Source of the DNA: Lysobacteraceae bacterium
GTDB lineage: Bacteria; Pseudomonadota; Gammaproteobacteria; Xanthomonadales; Xanthomonadaceae
Length of the DNA: 6,566 nt
NCBI GenBank assembly: GCA_027483745.1
Contig: JAIXTZ010000053.1
Span: forward strand, 1 to 6,566
Direction of reading: 5' to 3'
Position 1 is the first letter of the stretch, and each line of letters starts with the position of its first letter. Shown here in pieces: positions 1-6,256 of the stretch. The notes beneath the pieces were generated by a model. The model ran no database searches. It saw only the letters and a list, made by a program, of their open reading frames with translations, and was not told where the DNA came from. Made by a program: the position numbers and the translations under genes.

Positions 1-1604
1 ACGTTCGCCGCGATCATGCATTCCTCGATCAGCTTGTGGGCGTCGTTGCGCTCCAGCATGCCGGCCTGGATCACCTCGCCCTTGGCGTCGAGCACGAAGC
101 GCACTTCGCCCGATTCGAACTCGATCGCGCCGCGCTCGCTGCGCGCCTTCGACAGCACGCGGAAGAGCTGGTGCAGGGCCTCGATCTGTGGCCGCAGCGA
201 GCCCAACTGGACCAAAGCTTCCTCATCACCGTCGATCGCCTTGCCGACCGTCGTGTAGGTCAGGCGGGCGTGTGAACGCATCACCGCCTCGTAGAACTTC
301 GAGCGGCTGACGTTGCCGTCGAAGTCGACGCGCATGTCGCAGACGAAGCACAGGCGGTCGACCTTCGGGTTCAGCGAGCAGATGCCGTTGCTCAGCGTCT
401 CCGGCAGCATCGGCACGACGAAGCCGGGGAAGTACACCGACGTACCGCGCTGCACCGCTTCGGCGTCGAGCGCCGTGCCGGGCCGCACGTAGGCCGAGAC
501 GTCGGCGATGGCGACGATCAGGCGGAAGCCCTTGCCGTCCGCCTCGCACCACACGGCGTCGTCGAAGTCCTTCGCGTCCTCGCCGTCGATGGTGACGAGC
601 GGCACGCTGCGCAGGTCAACACGCTTCGCCGCGACGTCGGCCGGCACCTCGAGCGGCACCGCTTCGGCCTCGTGCAGCGTCTCCTGCGGGAAATCGTGCG
701 GCAGGTTGTGGGTGTGGATGGCGGCTTCGACCACGCGCGAGGCGGTGAGCCGATCACCCAGCACGACCAGGATCCGGCCGAAGGGCGGGCGGCCCGACTC
801 GGGCGGCGCGGTGATCTCAGCGACCACGCGCTGGCCTTCCTTCGCGGCATTGCGGGCCAGCGGCGGGATCAGCACCTCGGCGAGGATGCGGCGATCGTCG
901 GGCACGACGTAGCCGATGCCGGCACGCTCCTCGAAGCGGCCCATCACGCGGGTGAGGCGGCGTTCGAGCACTTCGACGACCGCGCCTTCACGGCGACCGC
1001 GGCGGTCGACGCCGGTGACGCAGCCGAGCACGCGATCGCCGTGCATCACCTTGCGCATCTCGTTCGGCGGCAGGAATAGGTCGTCGCTGCCGTCCTCGGG
1101 CTTCAGGAAGCCGAAGCCGTCCGGGTTGGCGATGACGCGGCCCGGGATCAGGTCGAGTCGCTCGGCCGGCGCGAAACCGCCGCGGCGGTTCAGCAGCAGC
1201 TGGCCGTCGCGCACCATCGCGGCGAGCCGCTTCGACAGCGCTTCGAAACGGTCGGGTGCCTCGAGGGCGAAGGCCTTGGCCAGTTCGTCGGCGGTCACCG
1301 GGCCGGGCGCGGCGACGAGATGCGCGAGGATGGCCTCGCGGCTGGTGATCGGGTTGTCGTAGCGCTGCGCCTCGCGGCCCGCATGGGGATCCGAGCTGCC
1401 TCGGGCGGCCGAGGGCGCGCTGGCGGGGGCATCGACGCCGTAGGGGTCATAGCTGCGCGGACGGGGGCCGGCACGGCCGCTGCCGCGCGTCACTTCGGGC
1501 ATCCAGGGCGCCTTTGCCGGCGGCTTGCCTTTGCCACTGCCGCCGGGCGCGCTGCCCGGACCCTTGCCGGGGCCTTTGCCCCGGCTGCCTTTCGAATTGG
1601 TCAT
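1..1604 (-). CDS. rnr: Ribonuclease R, N-terminal two thirds (runs off left edge)
   Basis: RNase R is a processive 3'-5' exoribonuclease that degrades structured RNA and acts in rRNA/mRNA quality control and trans-translation. The visible 534 codons hold a Gly/Lys/Pro-rich low-complexity N-terminus (about residues 1-75), a winged-helix segment starting near REAQRYDNPITSREAIL (77-93), cold-shock-like RNA-binding domains (about 150-325), and most of the RNB catalytic domain. The catalytic motif TIDGEDAKDFDD gives D340, D346, D348 and D349, matching the four metal-binding aspartates of E. coli RNase R (D272, D278, D280, D281). Later family blocks such as VVPMLPETLSNGICSLNP and RNDAHKLIEECMI are intact. 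The rest of RNB, the S1 domain and the C-terminus lie outside the window. The start is the ATG at 1604, which has no Shine-Dalgarno. Met35 (ATG at 1502) is an alternative in-frame start with an AAAGG upstream and would remove part of the tail. Identity is secure; the exact start is not. Confidence 0.96.
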   Translation of the reverse strand, partial: MTNSKGSRGKGPGKGPGSAPGGSGKGKPPAKAPWMPEVTRGSGRAGPRPRSYDPYGVDAPASAPSAARGSSDPHAGREAQRYDNPITSREAILAHLVAAPGPVTADELAKAFALEAPDRFEALSKRLAAMVRDGQLLLNRRGGFAPAERLDLIPGRVIANPDGFGFLKPEDGSDDLFLPPNEMRKVMHGDRVLGCVTGVDRRGRREGAVVEVLERRLTRVMGRFEERAGIGYVVPDDRRILAEVLIPPLARNAAKEGQRVVAEITAPPESGRPPFGRILVVLGDRLTASRVVEAAIHTHNLPHDFPQETLHEAEAVPLEVPADVAAKRVDLRSVPLVTIDGEDAKDFDDAVWCEADGKGFRLIVAIADVSAYVRPGTALDAEAVQRGTSVYFPGFVVPMLPETLSNGICSLNPKVDRLCFVCDMRVDFDGNVSRSKFYEAVMRSHARLTYTTVGKAIDGDEEALVQLGSLRPQIEALHQLFRVLSKARSERGAIEFESGEVRFVLDAKGEVIQAGMLERNDAHKLIEECMIAAN

Positions 1605-1611
1605 GGGCCGC

Positions 1612-1617
1612 AGCATA
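1612..1617 (-). promoter_or_regulatory. Candidate -10 element of rnr, near-leaderless
   Basis: Read on the minus strand this is TATGCT, ending seven bases before the rnr ATG. A transcript starting the usual distance downstream would begin at or next to the start codon, which fits the absence of a Shine-Dalgarno. No convincing -35 is seen about 17 bases upstream (AACGCC), so this is a weak call. Confidence 0.3.
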
Positions 1618-1638
1618 CCGCGCGACGACGGCCGGGCG

Positions 1639-1667
1639 TTGACAGTCCGGCGCGCGGCCCGTAATCT
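1639..1667 (+). promoter_or_regulatory. Sigma70-type promoter of tRNA-Leu
   Basis: A perfect -35 TTGACA (1639-1644) and a good -10 TAATCT (1662-1667) are separated by exactly 17 bases. Transcription should start near 1674, giving a leader of about 30 nt before the tRNA. The GC-rich stretch between the -10 and the start may be a stringent-type discriminator, as is usual for stable RNA promoters; that part is inference. The promoter lies within the upstream region of the divergent rnr gene. Confidence 0.8.
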
Positions 1668-1705
1668 TCGCGGCCTTCCAGCGCCTTGCGCGTTGCGAGG
1701 CACCT

Positions 1706-1790
<85 letters not shown>

Positions 1791-1797
1791 GATATCG

Positions 1798-1825
1798 AAA
1801 ACCCGCCGAAAGGCGGGTTTTTTTT
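1798..1825 (+). terminator. Intrinsic terminator after tRNA-Leu, possibly bidirectional
   Basis: The stem CCCGCC (1802-1807) / GGCGGG (1812-1817) has a GAAA tetraloop and an eight-T run (1818-1825). The A-run at 1798-1801 extends the stem into the T-run. On the minus strand the same hairpin is followed by only four Ts, so it could weakly stop transcription arriving from the convergent ubi operon. Confidence 0.9.
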
Positions 1826-1835
1826 GGGCCGCGGT

Positions 1836-1852
1836 CCCCGCCCGAGGCAGGG
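1836..1852 (-). other. Small hairpin in the 3' flank of the M24 gene
   Basis: On the minus-strand transcript the bases CCCTGCC and GGCGGGG pair around a three-base TCG loop, with one U-G wobble. On the plus strand the same position is a C-A mismatch, so the fold is better in RNA from the ubi operon. It lies 17 bases past the M24 stop codon and has no U-run of its own. It may protect the 3' end or add to termination at the tRNA terminator; this role is inference. Confidence 0.3.
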
Positions 1853-1868
1853 CTTCCTGTTCCGGCCA

Positions 1869-2531
1869 TCAGCGCGCGAGCAGGTCCTCGTGGAAGGCGC
1901 CGATCGGTCGCTCCGGATGGCGGATCTGGATCTCGAGGATCCACAGCGCATCGCCCGGTTCGTGGCCGATCGTCCCAAGGTCTGGCGCCTTGTAGATCGC
2001 ATGCGGGAAATCACCGACGCGATGCCCCTTCACGTCGTGATTGAATTCCCAGCCCATCGCGGTCGCCTCGCGCTTGGCGAAGGCGTAGAGCTCACGGCCG
2101 GTCGGGCGCAGCTCGCGCCATGCGGCGGCGACGCGGTCCCACAGTTCACGACAGGCCGCGGCACAGGCCTGCATGGTCTCGTCCTCGCCGACCACGAAGG
2201 TGGTGCCGGCATCGCCCTCATGGCTCTCCCACACCGCGCCGAGGTCGACGAAGAACAGGTCGTTCTCGCCGAGGATGGCATCGACGGGCGAGCGCTCCTT
2301 CCACATCAGGCAGGTGTTCGGGCCGACGCGGACGATGTCCGGATGCCAGCGCCGCTGGTAGCCCAGCTCGGCCAGCACCTCGCCCGCCAAGGCTTTGGCC
2401 TCGCTCTCGCGCATGCCCGGCCGCACGCGGCGGCCGATGGCATGGACGGCTTCCCAAGTCTTGGCCTGCGCGCGCAGGAGGGCCTCGCGTCGGTAGCCCG
2501 CCCCGGTGCGCTCGTGGGCTTCGGCGCTCAT
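1869..2531 (-). CDS. M24 family metallopeptidase (aminopeptidase P / methionine aminopeptidase fold)
   Basis: This 220-residue protein is a single pita-bread catalytic domain. All five M24 metal ligands can be placed: D96 (FFVDLG), D107 (HEGDAGTTF), H170 (KGHRVG), E200 (WILEIQI) and E215 (AFHEDLL). It should therefore bind two metal ions and cleave an N-terminal residue or an Xaa-Pro bond, though the substrate is unknown. It lacks the roughly 170-residue N-terminal domain of true PepP (about 440 residues) and does not look like MetAP, so no gene symbol is given. No signal peptide is seen, so it is probably cytoplasmic. The ATG overlaps the upstream hydroxylase stop (ATGA, 2528-2531), with a G-rich stretch before it instead of a good Shine-Dalgarno, suggesting coupled translation. 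It is the last gene of the ubi operon. In E. coli the M24 peptidase gene pepP also neighbours ubiH and ubiI, a suggestive but not identical arrangement. Confidence 0.88.
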   Translation of the reverse strand: MSAEAHERTGAGYRREALLRAQAKTWEAVHAIGRRVRPGMRESEAKALAGEVLAELGYQRRWHPDIVRVGPNTCLMWKERSPVDAILGENDLFFVDLGAVWESHEGDAGTTFVVGEDETMQACAAACRELWDRVAAAWRELRPTGRELYAFAKREATAMGWEFNHDVKGHRVGDFPHAIYKAPDLGTIGHEPGDALWILEIQIRHPERPIGAFHEDLLAR

Positions 2532-3715
2532 CGCGCGCCCCCCGCGGCATGGCCCCAGAGCAGCCGGTTGAGCGGCGGCAGGTTGCCGGCCGCCAGCGCC
2601 CAGCCGCGCAAGGCGACGGCCGGCATCGCTGCGTTCGAATAGACGTCGTGGATGGCCTCGAAGGCGCGCGCCGACACCACGTTGTCGCTGTGCCGGCGCC
2701 GCGCCCAGCGCGACAGCATGGTTTCCGAGATCGGCGCACGGCGCCGCGACAGGGCGTCGTCGACGCCCGCCAGCAGTTCGCCCACGTCGCGAAGACCGAG
2801 GTTCACGCCCTGCCCGGCCAGCGGATGCACGGCGTGCGCGGCATCCCCGAGCAGGGCGATGCGCCCGTCGCGCAGGCGCGTCGCGAGCTGGCGCTTCAGC
2901 GGGAAGGCGATGCGCGGCGAATCAAGCACGAGATCGCCGAGCACGCGGTCGGAGGCGCGGGTGATCTCGGCGTTGAATTGCGCTTCGGGAACGTTGGCGA
3001 GGCGATCGGCCTCGTCCTGCGGCAGCGACCAGACGATCGACACGCGGCCATCGGCGCAAGGCAGCAGGGCCAGCGGCCCGGTGGGCAGGAAGCGCTGCCA
3101 GCAGGTGGCGTCGTGCGGGCGCTCCGCACGCAGGTAGGCGACCAGCCCCTTCGCCGCGTAGTCGCGGGCCTCCACATCGATGCCGGCCAGCCCGCGCACC
3201 GAAGAGGCCGCGCCGTCCGCGCCGAACACCCATGCGGCACGCAGACGACGCTCGCCGGACAAGCGGAGCGCCACATCGTCGTCGCCGGGATCGATGCCCT
3301 CGACCGCGGCCTCGAGGATCGGCACGCCCGCGGCGCCGAGCGCCGACAGAAGGCGGTCGACCAGCAGGCCGTGTTCGACGATGTGGCCGAGGCGCGGCAC
3401 GCCGAGCGCGGCGGCGTCGAAGCGCAAGGGCGCGCCACCGCCAGCGTCCCAGACCTGCATCGCCGCGTAGGGCTGGGCACGTGCGGCTCGCACCGCGGGC
3501 CAGACACCCAGGGCGGCCAGCAGTGCCTCGCTGTCGGGCGCGATCGCATAGACGCGAAGGTCCGGCGCTTCAGCGCGCCACGCGGCAGGGGTCGTGGACT
3601 CGACCACCGCGACGTCGAGGCCGCGGCGCTTCAGGCCAATTGCCAGCGCGCTGCCGACGATGCCCGCGCCGACGACGACGGCATCGAGGCGGCGGCGTTC
3701 GATCGAGGCGCTCAT
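2528..3715 (-). CDS. UbiH/UbiF/VisC-family FAD-dependent ubiquinone biosynthesis hydroxylase (UbiI- or UbiF-like)
   Basis: This is a 395-residue class A flavoprotein monooxygenase, full length for the family. It has the N-terminal dinucleotide-binding motif VVVGAGIVG (13-21) with E39 closing the ADP-binding fold, the GADGAAS motif (165-171), and the second FAD motif GDAAHAVHPLAGQG (290-303) followed by VNLGLRD. It should use NAD(P)H, O2 and FAD to hydroxylate the aromatic ring of a ubiquinone precursor, working with the membrane-associated Ubi complex. The VWDAGGG and LGHIVEHGLL regions recall E. coli UbiI (C5 hydroxylase), while the C-terminal RRRHSDN...VYSN region recalls UbiF, so the position attacked is left open. 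The gene overlaps ubiH by ATGA at 3712-3715 and has AGGGA (3722-3726) six bases before the ATG. The downstream M24 gene overlaps its stop. Family is certain, subfamily is not. Confidence 0.93.
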   Translation of the reverse strand: MSASIERRRLDAVVVGAGIVGSALAIGLKRRGLDVAVVESTTPAAWRAEAPDLRVYAIAPDSEALLAALGVWPAVRAARAQPYAAMQVWDAGGGAPLRFDAAALGVPRLGHIVEHGLLVDRLLSALGAAGVPILEAAVEGIDPGDDDVALRLSGERRLRAAWVFGADGAASSVRGLAGIDVEARDYAAKGLVAYLRAERPHDATCWQRFLPTGPLALLPCADGRVSIVWSLPQDEADRLANVPEAQFNAEITRASDRVLGDLVLDSPRIAFPLKRQLATRLRDGRIALLGDAAHAVHPLAGQGVNLGLRDVGELLAGVDDALSRRRAPISETMLSRWARRRHSDNVVSARAFEAIHDVYSNAAMPAVALRGWALAAGNLPPLNRLLWGHAAGGAR

Positions 3716-4950
3716 GCGGCGTCCCTCGCCAGCGTCGGCACGCGGCCGCGGAAGCCCATCGCGCCGGCGACGAAGCCCGCGCGCAGCCCGGCATCGAGGT
3801 TCATCGCGGCGAAACCGAGGCTGCGTCCGAAGCGATGCACGGGCGAGTCGCTCGAGGTGATGCGAGCGAGGCCGTCGCTGAAGGCCAGGGTCTCGTCGCG
3901 GTCGACACGACGGCGCTCGACGTAGCGCGACAACACCAGCGCGTCACCCGTGTCGGCCGTGCCACCGGCCCGTGCCTCGGCGAGCACGTCGACGAGGCTC
4001 AGCGCATCGCGCAGGCCGAGGTTGAAGCCCTGCGCGCCAATCGGATGGATCGTCTGCGCGGCATTGCCGATCAGCACCAGGCGCTCGGCCACCAGCGATG
4101 TCGCCACCAGCCGGCGCAACGGCCAAGCGCTGCGTGCACCGACCTCGCGCACGGCGCCGGCGCGCCAGCCGACGCGGCGCTGGAAGACCTCGGCGAAGGC
4201 GCGATCATCCAGGGCCATCACGGTGTCGGCCTCGTCGCTGGCCACGCCCAACAGCGCACCGTGGCGTCCGCCTGACATCGGCAGCAGGGCGCAGGGGCCG
4301 GTGGAGGTCAGCCGTTCATAGGCCATGCCCGGCACCGCGCCGCCCATACGCACCGAGGTGACGACCAGGGTCTGCCCATAGTCGTGGGTGTCGACACCGA
4401 TGCCCGCGGAAGCGCGCAGCGGCGAGGCGGTGCCGTCGGCCGCGACGACGAGCCGCGCGTGCCAACGCTGCGCGGACGCCGCCGTCCTGGGGTCGCCCGC
4501 GCTGATGTGGACGTCGAGGGCGCGCCGACCCTCGTCGGCCAGGCCCAGCGGCGTGGCCGTGCCGCGCACCGACGCCACACCGCGCAGCGCAGCGACCTCC
4601 TGTTGCAAGGCCGAACCGAGATCGCCCGCCAAGACGACCCCGCCGAAGGCCTCGCGTCCGACCTCGCGTGCGGTCACTTCGAGCACACCGAAATCGCCTT
4701 CACGGCTCACATGGAGGCGCTCGATGGGCGTGGGCGGCGTCGCAAGGCGCGCCAGAACGCCGAGTCGACCGAGGGCGTTGAGGCTCGCCGCCGCCAGGGC
4801 CAGCTTGCGCGGATCCGCCGACAGCGGGGCCGGGCCGCCGCTGGCGTCCACGAGACCCACCGACAGCCCGAGCGGCGCCAAGGCGCAGGCGAGGCTGCAG
4901 CCCACGAGGCCACCGCCCACCACCACCACGTCGAATTCACGATGTTCCAT
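3712..4950 (-). CDS. ubiH: 2-octaprenyl-6-methoxyphenol hydroxylase UbiH
   Basis: This 412-residue FAD monooxygenase should hydroxylate C1 of the ubiquinone precursor ring. Visible features are the FAD/ADP motif VVVGGGLVG (9-17) with D35, VVAADGT (168-174), and the C-terminal FAD motif beginning GNAAQTIHPI (295-304) and continuing GAQGFNLGLRD. The GNAAQT form, in place of GDAAH, is characteristic of UbiH within this family. Further UbiH-like stretches are RKLALAAASLNALGRLGV (48-65), LHVSREGDFGVL (79-90) and GPCALLPMSGGR (218-229), all close to E. coli UbiH from memory. It is the first gene of the three-gene operon, and its stop overlaps the next start. The ATG at 4950 puts the first beta strand at the expected place but has no Shine-Dalgarno; a TATCCT hexamer sits eight bases upstream, so translation may be near-leaderless. 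Confidence 0.95.
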   Translation of the reverse strand: MEHREFDVVVVGGGLVGCSLACALAPLGLSVGLVDASGGPAPLSADPRKLALAAASLNALGRLGVLARLATPPTPIERLHVSREGDFGVLEVTAREVGREAFGGVVLAGDLGSALQQEVAALRGVASVRGTATPLGLADEGRRALDVHISAGDPRTAASAQRWHARLVVAADGTASPLRASAGIGVDTHDYGQTLVVTSVRMGGAVPGMAYERLTSTGPCALLPMSGGRHGALLGVASDEADTVMALDDRAFAEVFQRRVGWRAGAVREVGARSAWPLRRLVATSLVAERLVLIGNAAQTIHPIGAQGFNLGLRDALSLVDVLAEARAGGTADTGDALVLSRYVERRRVDRDETLAFSDGLARITSSDSPVHRFGRSLGFAAMNLDAGLRAGFVAGAMGFRGRVPTLARDAA

Positions 4951-4958
4951 AGGATGAA

Positions 4959-4964
4959 AGGATA
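4959..4964 (-). promoter_or_regulatory. Candidate -10 element of the ubiH operon
   Basis: On the minus strand this reads TATCCT and ends eight bases before the ubiH ATG. It matches four of six positions of TATAAT, but no good -35 hexamer lies 16-18 bases upstream (ACCTCC region). The position would give a leader of only a few bases. Confidence 0.25.
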
Positions 4965-5019
4965 CGCGGCCATCTCGAGGCGGAGGTCGTCACCCGGTCA
5001 CGGCGGGCGGGGCATCGGC

Positions 5020-5025
5020 TAGACT
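5020..5025 (+). promoter_or_regulatory. Candidate -10 element for the membrane-protein/adenosyltransferase genes
   Basis: TAGACT matches TATAAT at four of six positions and would start transcription near 5032, a leader of about 27 nt before the ATG at 5059. The -35 region (GTCACG at 17-base spacing) is poor. The 108-base divergent gap (4951-5058) carries nothing else recognisable. In particular it shows no B12-box sequence and is too short for a full cobalamin riboswitch. Confidence 0.25.
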
Positions 5026-5058
5026 CCGGGTCTTCGATTCTGCTGCCGACCACCCACC

Positions 5059-5646
5059 ATGCGCCTTGCCGTCCGCCCCGCTCTCGCGGTGTTCGCTGCC
5101 CTCGCCCTGCTCATGGCCGCCACGCGTGCCCACCACTTCGGCGCCATTCCCGACGCCTCCTGGGCGGTGTTCTTCGCCTCCGGCGTCTACCTCGCGGGCC
5201 ACCAGCGTTGGGCCTTTCCGGCCCTGATGGCGCTGGCCGTGGTCGTGGACTACCTCGTGATCTCGGCGACCGGCGTGGATTTCTGGTCGCACTATTGCGT
5301 TTCGCCGGGCTACTGGTTCCTGCTGCCGGCCCACGCCGCGATGATGGCGGCGGGCCAGTGGGCCGCCGCGCAGGGCCTTGCGCCGCGCTGGGCCCTGCTG
5401 GGTCGCCTGGTGCTTGCGCTCGCCGTGGGCACGGCGGCCTGCCACCTGCTGGCGCAGGGGGGGTTCTACTGGTTCAGCAGCAGCGTGGCCGAGCCCACGG
5501 TCGCCGGCTGGGCGAAGAACTACAGCGACTGGCTGCTCCCCTACGCGCAGGTCGCCTTCGCGTGGACCGCGGTGGTCGGCGCCACCCACGTCGCCCTTCA
5601 GCCGCTGTTCGCCCGCCTTCCTGGCGCGGCAGTGAAGGCCGGCTGA
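5059..5646 (+). CDS. Small integral membrane protein, possibly a B12-uptake-associated component (BtuN-like)
   Basis: This 195-residue protein has about six hydrophobic segments (roughly 5-22, 33-48, 52-70, 84-104, 111-135 and 160-180), so it should sit in the inner membrane. Conserved-looking polar or aromatic spots lie at THR-like loop ATRAHHFG (21-28), PDASWAVFF (31-39), FPALMALAVVVDYL (53-66), and HYCVSPGYWFLLPAH (78-92). The size and the PDASWA...FPALLA...DYL pattern resemble, from memory, a family placed next to cobalamin genes and called BtuN, an optional predicted component of B12 transport. The next gene converts B12 to its coenzyme form, which supports that link. The layout also recalls the substrate-binding S component of ECF transporters, but no energising subunits are in the window. 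The start has no Shine-Dalgarno; Met19 is less likely because it would cut the first hydrophobic segment. The protein is clearly coding; the function is tentative. Confidence 0.82.
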   Translation: MRLAVRPALAVFAALALLMAATRAHHFGAIPDASWAVFFASGVYLAGHQRWAFPALMALAVVVDYLVISATGVDFWSHYCVSPGYWFLLPAHAAMMAAGQWAAAQGLAPRWALLGRLVLALAVGTAACHLLAQGGFYWFSSSVAEPTVAGWAKNYSDWLLPYAQVAFAWTAVVGATHVALQPLFARLPGAAVKAG

Positions 5647-5662
5647 CGCCACCGCCACGCGC

Positions 5663-5685
5663 AGGGGGCGACACTGTGGCCCCCT
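5663..5685 (+). other. Perfect intergenic hairpin before the adenosyltransferase gene
   Basis: AGGGGGC (5663-5669) and GCCCCCT (5679-5685) form seven uninterrupted pairs around a nine-base loop. It occupies the 58-base gap between the membrane-protein stop and the GTG start, ending nine bases before the AGGAA ribosome binding site. There is no T-run after it, so it is not a standard intrinsic terminator. It could modulate downstream expression or stabilise the upstream message. Confidence 0.5.
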
Positions 5686-5693
5686 TCGACGAC

Positions 5694-5698
5694 AGGAA
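5694..5698 (+). promoter_or_regulatory. Ribosome binding site deciding the GTG start of the adenosyltransferase
   Basis: AGGAA lies six bases before the GTG at 5705. It is the clearest Shine-Dalgarno on the right side of the window and favours GTG over any internal ATG, since the family N-terminus (KIYTRTGDDG) begins only a few residues later. Confidence 0.7.
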
Positions 5699-5704
5699 CC
5701 CCGC

Positions 5705-6256
5705 GTGGGCAACCGCCTCTCCAAGATCTACACCCGCACCGGCGACGACGGCAGCACCGGCCTCGGTGACGGTGCACGCGTGTCGAAGGACTCGGCCCGC
5801 GTCACCGCCTACGGCACGGTCGACGAGGCGAACAGCGCCATCGGCATCGTGTTGGCCTGCGAGGTCCCCGATTCGATCCGCAACGTGCTGGTGGCGGTGC
5901 AGCACCAACTGTTCGACCTCGGTGGCGAGCTCTGCATTCCCGGCCACGCCGCCATCTTCGACGCCGACATCCAGGCGCTCGAGGACACGCTGGACCGCTT
6001 CAACGCCGACCTGCCGCCGCTGAAGGACTTCATCCTGCCGGGTGGCGGCATGGCCGCGGCGCAGGCGCACCTCGCCCGCACCATCTGCCGTCGTGCCGAG
6101 CGCGAGGTGGTGACGCTCTCGCACCACGATGCCGTGCGCCCGGAGGCGATCCGCTACCTCAACCGTCTCTCCGACCTGCTCTTCGTGCTGTGCCGCGTTC
6201 TGGCCCGTGAGAGCGGCCACGGCGAAGTGCTCTGGCGCCACGACCGCCGGCGCTGA
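5705..6256 (+). CDS. PduO-type ATP:cob(I)alamin (corrinoid) adenosyltransferase
   Basis: This 183-residue enzyme transfers the adenosyl group of ATP to cob(I)alamin, making coenzyme B12 in the cytoplasm. Family motifs are in order: the ATP-binding TRTGDDGSTGL (10-20), YGTVDEANSAIG (36-47), VQHQLFDLGGEL (65-76), FILPGGG (109-115), RTICRRAEREV (125-135) and YLNRLSDLLFVLCR (151-164). The length is typical of single-domain PduO/MMAB-type enzymes, which act as trimers. It is not related to the CobA/CobO/BtuR fold, although databases sometimes name it cobO. The start is GTG with a good ribosome binding site. The gene follows the membrane-protein gene by 58 bases and its stop codon shares one base with the next ATG. 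Together with the preceding gene it suggests B12 salvage; B12-dependent enzymes are not in the window. Confidence 0.96.
   Translation: MGNRLSKIYTRTGDDGSTGLGDGARVSKDSARVTAYGTVDEANSAIGIVLACEVPDSIRNVLVAVQHQLFDLGGELCIPGHAAIFDADIQALEDTLDRFNADLPPLKDFILPGGGMAAAQAHLARTICRRAEREVVTLSHHDAVRPEAIRYLNRLSDLLFVLCRVLARESGHGEVLWRHDRRR

Noticed and set aside
2120..3925. A 601-codon open frame on the plus strand antisense to the M24 gene and the second hydroxylase
   Set aside because: The translation is dominated by R, A, G and P with no recognisable domain, and it lies opposite two well-identified genes. In GC-rich DNA, stop codons are rare in frames opposite coding sequence.
4384..5022. Plus-strand open frames opposite ubiH
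   Set aside because: Composition is Arg/Ala-rich without domains, and ubiH on the other strand is unambiguous.
4951..5058. Possible cobalamin riboswitch before the B12-linked genes
   Set aside because: The gap is only 108 bases and shows no B12-box consensus or the expected set of paired elements.
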